From Synechococcales cyanobacterium C42_A2020_086 (GTDB taxonomy: Bacteria; Cyanobacteriota; Cyanobacteriia; Elainellales; Elainellaceae): DNA of 64,000 nt. The notes beneath the pieces were generated by a model, which was not told the origin of the DNA, did not search any database, and worked only from the letters and a program-made list of their open reading frames with translations. The stretch covers positions 210,476 through 274,475 of the forward strand of contig JACYLU010000038.1 of the NCBI GenBank assembly GCA_015272325.1. The letters are read 5' to 3'. The translations under genes and the position numbers were made by a program. The first letter of the stretch is position 1. Each line of letters opens with the position of its first letter. Of this stretch, positions 57,681 through 64,000 are shown one piece after another.

Positions 57681-58304
57681 TCACGATGCCACGAAGGGAA
57701 TGCCCTGAGCCGCAGTGCTGATGGTCCAAACGTCAATGGCGAGCAGCAGCAGGGTAAAGCCCAGCAAAATCAAATACATCCACGGCTGCGCCAACGGACG
57801 GACATCCCGCGTGTCAATGCCCGTTTTTGCTTCTACCCGCCGCACCAATTCGGCAAAGCCAGCAATCCGCATCGGCAGCAGGTAGGCTTCTCCGGATCGG
57901 CTCAGAAAATAGTAGACAATGCCGCCCTGCCCCGTTGAGCGAGGTTTGAGCGCCTGAATCTCGGTCCACGGCAAGCTCCAGCCCCGCCGCCAGAATAGCC
58001 GGACCCAGCTTGGATAGGTGACTTGAATCTGCTGATCATCAACGAGGACTCGCTCCGTCAATGCCGCATACAGCGCCACGGCTCCTAGCCCCAATCCGAC
58101 GACAAGAGTCCAAGGCGGCACGGGAGCGGCCGTCACCTCAGCCAAAATGGGTAGCGGCAGGGTCAAGGCCACATATAGGAGCAGCAGCGTGATCCGAATC
58201 AAAGGCGAGAGCCGAAACACCCGAGGTGAATCCAACTCGGACGCCGACTGCCCTGAGGGAAGGCTCAACTCGGTCGAAGAAGAATTGCGACGATGGGAGA
58301 ACAC
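57681..58304 (-). CDS. Membrane protein with PH-like domain
   Basis: This 207-residue protein has two N-terminal membrane helices (about 35-80), a soluble bPH2-like domain (about 85-165, with VDDQQIQVTYPSW and WTEIQALKP) and a C-terminal helix (about 175-195). It is immediately upstream of the ABC ATPase gene, so it may be co-transcribed. Function is unknown. Confidence 0.7.
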   Translation of the reverse strand: MFSHRRNSSSTELSLPSGQSASELDSPRVFRLSPLIRITLLLLYVALTLPLPILAEVTAAPVPPWTLVVGLGLGAVALYAALTERVLVDDQQIQVTYPSWVRLFWRRGWSLPWTEIQALKPRSTGQGGIVYYFLSRSGEAYLLPMRIAGFAELVRRVEAKTGIDTRDVRPLAQPWMYLILLGFTLLLLAIDVWTISTAAQGIPFVAS

Positions 58305-58399
58305 GGCAAAATCTAGAAGGGATAGACAATCGGGGTTCTTTGTCTAGCATAAAGCACCGCTTTGATGCGAGCTGATTTTGGCAGTTCGGGCAAATGCAG

Positions 58400-58855
58400 T
58401 TAGGGCAAATATTTTTGCACAACGCTCCAGCCCGTCAGCGAGACACTGAGAAACCCAACTAACAGCAGTAGATTCGCAGCAATATGCAGCGGTCGTGCCC
58501 AGGGCCGGTGGGGAGCAATTCGAGTGGCGCTCCAAGCTGAGAGCAGCGTCAGGCTAACGACGGTTAGGCCAGCCGGCAGGTGTCCTGAATGGCCTAACGT
58601 GCCGTAGTAGCCGAGCGTACCCATTAGCCCAATGGCGAGCAGCAGCAGCACTAGCGCTACGAGAGTACCGCCAAGGCCAAAGTGGAGCGGTCGCAGCCAC
58701 AGGGGACGACGACGCTCTGTCTGGCGAGTGTAGCGCAACCCAAGGCCAGTAACCGCCAAGCAACCGTAGGCGAACAGCGACACCCCCATCGACCAAGCCG
58801 CAATTTTCCATAGCCAAAGGAAAGATGGCAGATTTAGGGTCAACAGGGTCAACAC
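58400..58855 (-). CDS. DUF4079-like membrane protein
   Basis: This 151-residue four-helix protein has conserved-looking histidines (LRPLHFGLGG and RPLHIAANLLLL), consistent with a small cyanobacterial DUF4079 family whose four-helix arrangement could bind haem. Length and hydropathy fit. It is in the same orientation as its neighbours. Confidence 0.75.
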   Translation of the reverse strand: MLTLLTLNLPSFLWLWKIAAWSMGVSLFAYGCLAVTGLGLRYTRQTERRRPLWLRPLHFGLGGTLVALVLLLLAIGLMGTLGYYGTLGHSGHLPAGLTVVSLTLLSAWSATRIAPHRPWARPLHIAANLLLLVGFLSVSLTGWSVVQKYLP

Positions 58856-58923
58856 CGGTTTTAGATCCTTGTATTCTTGGTATTCTCGTATCCTTTTACC
58901 CTACACCCGGCGGGAGCAGTCCG

Positions 58924-60063
58924 CTAGGCATCGCTGGCTTCCTCGGGGAAAATTTGCAGCCGAACGGTGCGGGCAAAGGCGCTTTCTGGATCGCCCAACG
59001 ATACCTCTAGCTGTTGACTCGCCAACGGTTCCAGAGCGGCCAGCAGCGCCCGCAAATGGGGAGTACTGGCACCACTATCGAGATAAACCCTCTCATTCAG
59101 GGCGTTGAGGCGTTTCCAGGTTGTGTAGAGCTTAACAACGGTTTGCTCTAGCTGCGCTGCTTGGTTCACCAGATCGGCCGTGTTGTTCAGACAGCCGATG
59201 CGCAGGGCTTCTTCTAGGGCCAGCTCTAGGTTTAATTCCGCTTGGGTCAACGTTTGCACCTGGGTAGCTGCCGCCAGATAGCGAGCCAAATAACGAGCCT
59301 CAGCGGTAACCTGCTTGACGGTATCCACATCGGGATGGCTCGCCACTTCAGCTTGCAGCGTTGCTTGGTGGGTTTCTGGCAGCTTCTCCATTTCTCGGAC
59401 GAGGGGCGTTAGGTAGCGGGTAGGAATGGTGCTATTGGCAGCTTTTTCTTTAATTTCCACGGGCAGCAAATCAGAAGTCATCGCCGTCCATTCATCGGTT
59501 AATTGCTGCACCTCGCGGCGGGTGATGCGGGGTGGCTCTTTCTGAGAAGCAGATGGTTCCTTCAGCCAATCGCTGACGAGCTGCTGCACCTCAGGAGGAG
59601 CCTGTGCTGTTTCTAGGAAGGCTCGCTTGCTGAAGCGATTGACATCTTCGAGTTCGAGAATGCCGCTCTCCAGCAGGGTATCGGCACTATTAGCTAGCTC
59701 AATCAGCGAATAGGCTTGGCTTTTGCTAATCTCGCGGTCTTTCAGCCAGTTGAGAAACCCAGTACCGCGCCCATCCCCACCTCGCTTTTCACGGTCGCGC
59801 ACCGATCGTAAAATTCGCCCTCGCCAGATATCCGTTTGCAGATCAAAACGGTCACAGATCTGCCAGGCAAGATCAATCTGCCGCCAAAAGTCCTGTTCTG
59901 CTAGCTGCTCGTCTGCCGGATCAGGAAGCTGGAACTCCAAGCCAATAGTCGTTAATTCCTCTAGAGACGCTGAAGCGTGGGGAGCACGATCAGCCGAGTG
60001 CGAGCTGACCAAATGCATCGGACTAGCGGAACGAAAAGCCTGTACCATTGCGACATGCCACAT
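58924..60063 (-). CDS. Cyanobacterial-type hypothetical protein
   Basis: This 379-residue soluble, mostly helical protein has no recognised domain. A central region (about 95-150) with GFLNWLKDREISKSQAYSLIELAN resembles a helix-turn-helix-like segment, so a DNA-binding role is conceivable. Its C-terminal half has long helices (about 240-330). It starts about 180 bp left of the CRISPR array, with no Cas motif. In-frame alternative ATGs lie at residues 6 and 16. Confidence 0.68.
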   Translation of the reverse strand: MWHVAMVQAFRSASPMHLVSSHSADRAPHASASLEELTTIGLEFQLPDPADEQLAEQDFWRQIDLAWQICDRFDLQTDIWRGRILRSVRDREKRGGDGRGTGFLNWLKDREISKSQAYSLIELANSADTLLESGILELEDVNRFSKRAFLETAQAPPEVQQLVSDWLKEPSASQKEPPRITRREVQQLTDEWTAMTSDLLPVEIKEKAANSTIPTRYLTPLVREMEKLPETHQATLQAEVASHPDVDTVKQVTAEARYLARYLAAATQVQTLTQAELNLELALEEALRIGCLNNTADLVNQAAQLEQTVVKLYTTWKRLNALNERVYLDSGASTPHLRALLAALEPLASQQLEVSLGDPESAFARTVRLQIFPEEASDA

Positions 60064-60241
60064 AACAGCCGCCTCATTATGCCATGCGGTCTGAGGAAGT
60101 CAAGTGGTCAATCGCTAAGTCTGGGGAGCACATCTGATGGAAACCGCTAAGGATAGCGTATTTCCCTAGAGTCAGGCATCGAGCGGTCCTTGCTGCTCAG
60201 CATCTAGAGTGGACCCAAATATTCTGAGTATTTCTTCGAGT

Positions 60242-62569
60242 ATTTCAGTCCCGTTGCCGGGATTTTTTGAGTTTCAACTCGAAATATTGACTCGATGCGG
60301 AAGCTGCAAGAAGCGTTTCAGTCCCGTTGCCGGGATTTTTTGAGTTTCAACGACTTGAAGACCCTTTGGAGAGTTGAGGCTGTTATACATGTTTCAGTCC
60401 CGTTGCCGGGATTTTTTGAGTTTCAACCAGATCCAGGGCAGGATTGATCCAGAAGTAACGCAGTGTTTCAGTCCCGTTGCCGGGATTTTTTGAGTTTCAA
60501 CAACGCCGTGATTGTGGGTGTCGGCGCGGTGTGGGTCGTTTCAGTCCCGTTGCCGGGATTTTTTGAGTTTCAACTCTGCCGCCAGAGCAAACTGAATCGC
60601 TGGTCTTGGTTTCAGTCCCGTTGCCGGGATTTTTTGAGTTTCAACATAACCCCACACTTTCTCGGTGCGGATTTGGTAGATGTTTCAGTCCCGTTGCCGG
60701 GATTTTTTGAGTTTCAACACCGTCTTTAATCCTGCCACCGATATCCCAAGTCAGATGTTTCAGTCCCGTTGCCGGGATTTTTTGAGTTTCAACCCTATGT
60801 AAATTAGGGTCGTTTTTTGCCATCGGCAGTTTCAGTCCCGTTGCCGGGATTTTTTGAGTTTCAACGAAGCCTTGGGCAAACTGGGCTGCCAACTGCTCAA
60901 GGTTTCAGTCCCGTTGCCGGGATTTTTTGAGTTTCAACCTGGGGGGATTGGAGACGATAGACTGGCACCGTTCAGGTTTCAGTCCCGTTGCCGGGATTTT
61001 TTGAGTTTCAACTTTTTAACAAACCGCAAAGTTGTGGTGTTTTGAATCTGTTTCAGTCCCGTTGCCGGGATTTTTTGAGTTTCAACTCAACCGGTATCGT
61101 CAATGTGGATTTGTTTCCATAGTTTCAGTCCCGTTGCCGGGATTTTTTGAGTTTCAACCAAGTTCCGCGTCGCTGACCTCTAAGTAGCGTTGCAGATGTT
61201 TCAGTCCCGTTGCCGGGATTTTTTGAGTTTCAACCGCTGGAAGTCGTTGGTGCGGGCGCTTAGAAGCCCGGTTTCAGTCCCGTTGCCGGGATTTTTTGAG
61301 TTTCAACTTTTGCAGCGGCGGGCTGGAGACAATCCCGGAAAAAGTTTCAGTCCCGTTGCCGGGATTTTTTGAGTTTCAACACGCCTGGCGACTGCGCAAA
61401 ATCGTCCGAATCGAGCGTTTCAGTCCCGTTGCCGGGATTTTTTGAGTTTCAACGTAATCCGAAACCCCCTGTGGCGACAGTGGTCTAGCTGTTTCAGTCC
61501 CGTTGCCGGGATTTTTTGAGTTTCAACAACAGAGCGCAGCCCGCCTGCAACCCGCTGCGCCCCCGTTTCAGTCCCGTTGCCGGGATTTTTTGAGTTTCAA
61601 CGCACCCTGTCGATCTGCAAAAAGTTCCACGTTTTAGCGTTTCAGTCCCGTTGCCGGGATTTTTTGAGTTTCAACCGCCGTAGAGGAACGCCCCTTGCTT
61701 GATCAGCCGATGTTTCAGTCCCGTTGCCGGGATTTTTTGAGTTTCAACCTGCGCTTCCTGTGCTAATCTGCCCCAGACCTGCGCGTTTCAGTCCCGTTGC
61801 CGGGATTTTTTGAGTTTCAACCGCGGATCGTGCCGCTGCGAACGCGCCCTGCCTGCGTTTCAGTCCCGTTGCCGGGATTTTTTGAGTTTCAACCCGCGAC
61901 GGAATAACGACGCTCTCTGTGGGTAGCGGCAGGTTTCAGTCCCGTTGCCGGGATTTTTTGAGTTTCAACCTGGATCAAGGCGAGCTGCCGCTCCTGGGGG
62001 TTGGGGGGTTTCAGTCCCGTTGCCGGGATTTTTTGAGTTTCAACAATTAGAGGGGTCCATAGCCGCTCTGGAATAAGTTGGTTTCAGTCCCGTTGCCGGG
62101 ATTTTTTGAGTTTCAACTCCCGAGGGCAGCAGCTCCGGATCGAGCGGTATAGAGTTTCAGTCCCGTTGCCGGGATTTTTTGAGTTTCAACCCAAGGATCT
62201 GGTAGCGGCCTATTTAAGGCGTGCCTAGTTTCAGTCCCGTTGCCGGGATTTTTTGAGTTTCAACTCGCCCCAGTCTAGAGGTCCCAATCTCCCTATTACT
62301 GGGCGGGTTTCAGTCCCGTTGCCGGGATTTTTTGAGTTTCAACCCCTTGACCGACCGTTTTAAGCTGCAGCAGATCAAGATGTTTCAGTCCCGTTGCCGG
62401 GATTTTTTGAGTTTCAACCTCTTGCTGCCGTTGACTGCGCAACGCCTCAAGACGGAGTTTCAGTCCCGTTGCCGGGATTTTTTGAGTTTCAACTTGCCCT
62501 CATAGCGAAGATAACGCCGCTCCTGAAAAAAAGTTTCAGTCCCGTTGCCGGGATTTTTTGAGTTTCAAC
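60242..62569 (-). CRISPR. CRISPR array, 32 repeats and 31 spacers
   Basis: Repeat length is 37 bp; plus strand units begin GTTTCAGTCCCGTTGCC and end TTGAGTTTCAAC. Spacers are 34-42 bp (mostly 35-39), all different. All repeats look identical except the first (60242), which starts with A instead of G. Read on the minus strand, the repeat ends ACTGAAAC, the 8-nt handle used by cyanobacterial type I-D and III-B arrays, and has a CCCG-GCAA-CGGG hairpin. The mutated unit is thus at the distal end and the leader at the right. No cas gene lies in the window. Open frames across it are repeat artefacts. Confidence 0.97.
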
Positions 62570-62780
62570 AGCGCCGTCTGAAACGTGCTATCCAAACGGG
62601 TTTCTAGAGCAGTTTTGGCAAACCTGCTTTGAAACGTCCATTTGGGAGAGCAACACGAGGGAATTTCGCTCGATTGCCCCACACTGAAGATTCGTAAAAG
62701 TATTGAGCTGTCGAGGTTCTAAGGCTTTTGGCAAACCTCCTAGGGATTTTGACCTCGCTTCGGTTCGCCAAAATTGAGCA
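62570..62780 (-). promoter_or_regulatory. CRISPR leader
   Basis: This is non-coding sequence next to the array's proximal end. TTTTGGCAAACCT occurs twice (62613-62625 and 62726-62738), and GGTTCGCCAAAA (62762-62773) forms a near-perfect inverted repeat with the second copy. These features fit the promoter/integration-host region of a CRISPR array. The rest of the gap to 62980 shows nothing I can name. Confidence 0.7.
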
Positions 62781-62980
62781 TGTCCATATCATACGCGATC
62801 GCCGTTCAATCGGCACATTAATCTTCGGCTAGGCTGCATTCCGCAGGCTATGCCAATTTCGAGTAGGTTTTGACCGTTTCGTAGGGCATCTCTCAATCTT
62901 CGGCAATGTCAAACAGTAGACGCACAACCTGAGCGAGAAGAGAGTTTGGAGGGCAATCGGAGCAGGCACCGGCTCGAACC

Positions 62981-63532
62981 TTAGCCATTCAGAATGGCTG
63001 CAACAGAAACATCAACATCTGGAAACGCAAGCGGCTGAACCGCTCCGTCTGTTAAAACCCCTTGAGAGCGATACTCGCCATTTTGCGGGTTGCGGAACAC
63101 AATCAGTTCTGACGTCTTGAGATTGACCGCCCAGTATTCGGCGATCTCCACTTCTGCATAAACCCTACTTTTGGTTTCCAGGTCTTTGGCGAGGCTGGCG
63201 TCTGAATATTCGATAATCCAAAAAACGTTTTCGGGGTAGGGATGGTGTGATCGATACTCGCGCCCTAATCGCTGCACGATTGCCAGGTCGGGTTCTGGTT
63301 CTGAGGCATTCGGAAGGGTAATGGGTTTTGCCTGCCGCACCTTGGCGCGATCGCCCAACAGCCTTGACAAGTATTCTCCTGCCTCGTCGCTGGCATACGC
63401 ATGAGGTTCTCCTTCCGGTGCCATTTCAACAATGTCTCCGCGCAGCAACTCGACCGGGCGATCGTCGAGGATGCCCGCCTCAATCATGCGGTGATAGTCC
63501 TCCACCGTCCATTTTGCGGTAACGACGGTCAT
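62981..63532 (-). CDS. Uma2 family (DUF820) protein
   Basis: This 183-residue protein has a complete Uma2 nuclease-like fold: EPEPDLAIV with the acidic residues, and FWIIEYSDASLAKDLETKSRVYAEVEIAEYWAVNL carrying the Glu and Lys of a PD-(D/E)XK site. It lacks the coiled-coil tail of the other Uma2 protein. Biological function is unknown. It lies between the CRISPR leader and tRNA-Thr. Confidence 0.88.
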   Translation of the reverse strand: MTVVTAKWTVEDYHRMIEAGILDDRPVELLRGDIVEMAPEGEPHAYASDEAGEYLSRLLGDRAKVRQAKPITLPNASEPEPDLAIVQRLGREYRSHHPYPENVFWIIEYSDASLAKDLETKSRVYAEVEIAEYWAVNLKTSELIVFRNPQNGEYRSQGVLTDGAVQPLAFPDVDVSVAAILNG

Positions 63533-63927
63533 AAGAGCCTATAAAACGCCTGCGATACCGTATTTGAACCGTATTCGAGCATTATTGAGCATTATTTCAA
63601 TATTATAGCTTTGCAGATCATGAGCGAACCTCACTTCCTGCGAGCGCTTTGACTGCCGTAGGATCGCAACCTCTGTTTCAGTGTGATTTCCAATATCCTT
63701 TTCAATGTTGTTTTCGGTCCCGCTGCCAATCGTGTCGAGTGACTATCAACCTTCGCCAAGTCACACTGTTAATTTCAAATAACGTTCTAAAGAATGTTCA
63801 ACAAGCCATTAACAGCAAAACAGCGATATCAATGTGCAACCCTTTGCTCCCAAAGGTGAATGCCATCAAAAAACGGCATCAAATGTGCAAATGTATTTAT
63901 AAAATTTTTATAAAAAAGCATTTACAA
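63533..63927. other. 395 bp AT-rich intergenic region with CRISPR-like degenerate repeat
   Basis: This gap lies upstream of the Uma2 gene and next to tRNA-Thr. Near 63566-63600 the motif GAGCATTATT occurs in tandem. At 63710-63750 a stretch begins GTTTTCGGTCCCGCTGCC and ends TCAAC, resembling the CRISPR repeat with several changes. The frame at 63649-63936 is not convincing as a gene. Confidence 0.4.
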
Positions 63928-63999
63928 AGCCCGTGACGAGGATTGAACTCGTGACCTCACCCTTACCAAGGGTGTGCTCTACCACTGAGCTACACGGGC
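63928..63999 (-). tRNA. tRNA-Thr (anticodon GGT)
   Basis: On the minus strand the acceptor GCCCGTG pairs with CACGGGC. The anticodon stem CACCC/GGGTG encloses TTGGTAA, giving GGT. The D arm GCTCAGTGGTAGAGC and T arm ACGAG-TTCAATC-CTCGT are canonical. Discriminator is T; no CCA is encoded. Confidence 0.93.
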
Positions 64000-64000
64000 A

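Noticed and set aside
60463..61372. Plus-strand open frames across the CRISPR array with repeated FQSRCRDFLSFN peptides
   Set aside because: They translate the repeat unit itself; the 37-bp repeats with spacers of similar length leave one frame open by chance.
62604..62816. 70-residue minus-strand frame in the CRISPR leader
   Set aside because: It overlaps the repeated leader motifs, has no ribosome-binding site or domain.

Overview
This is a cyanobacterial chromosome segment. The evidence is a set of lineage-typical genes: an allophycocyanin-B type subunit (apcD), Psb28, carotenoid-binding proteins related to the two halves of the orange carotenoid protein, Ycf66-type proteins, system II cytochrome c assembly (ccdA and ccsB), a phytol kinase-like enzyme and several cyanobacteria-type hypothetical families. 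The HIP1 octamer GCGATCGC also occurs repeatedly, for example at 10307, 11050, 12186 and 16685. I cannot place it below phylum; the many multi-PAS sensor kinases, Uma2 genes and CRISPR fit a larger-genome, possibly filamentous strain. There are no rRNA genes, prophage or plasmid replication functions.

Layout. 0-13 kb: aldo/keto reductase, GAF-GAF-PAS adenylate cyclase, Crp-like regulator, trpE, a small ORF with a clear terminator, an HDAC-like deacylase, a Ser/Thr kinase fused to a Ycf66-like membrane domain beside a free-standing Ycf66-like gene, and a PA14/sugar dehydrogenase. 13-25 kb: Uma2 protein with a heptad-repeat tail, two sugar ABC permeases, two PRC-barrel/DUF2382 paralogues and a 2262-residue hybrid kinase with about twelve PAS domains. 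25-38.8 kb: membrane protein, NCS2 permease, two small secreted proteins, a second hybrid kinase, a SUI1-type factor, trpB with an RNase D-like exonuclease, mgtE, and cysK overlapping a 2Fe-2S ferredoxin-like gene. 38.9-45 kb: tRNA-Val, an IS1 remnant, murG, DUF6464, miaB, and two intergenic regions that look like structured non-coding RNAs (40403-40550 and 44785-44995). 45-53 kb is a photosynthesis block: HCP, CTDH, apcD, a methyltransferase, ccdA-ccsB, phytol kinase, psb28 and a TIGR01777 epimerase. 53-60 kb: a 1.2 kb gene-poor gap, then a row of minus-strand genes. 60-64 kb: a 32-repeat CRISPR array with a recognisable leader and no cas genes in the window, a second Uma2 gene and tRNA-Thr.

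How it fits together. The most coherent module is HCP-CTDH-ApcD: a carotenoid-binding quencher/antioxidant domain, its putative regulatory or carotenoid-donor partner, and a phycobilisome terminal emitter. Next to it on the opposite strand is a candidate ~210 nt structured RNA ending in a strong terminator. The CRISPR array reads on the minus strand: the leader is on the right and the only mutated repeat is at the left, distal end. Much of the remaining content is signalling (cyclase, kinases, regulators) and housekeeping typical of scattered cyanobacterial gene order.
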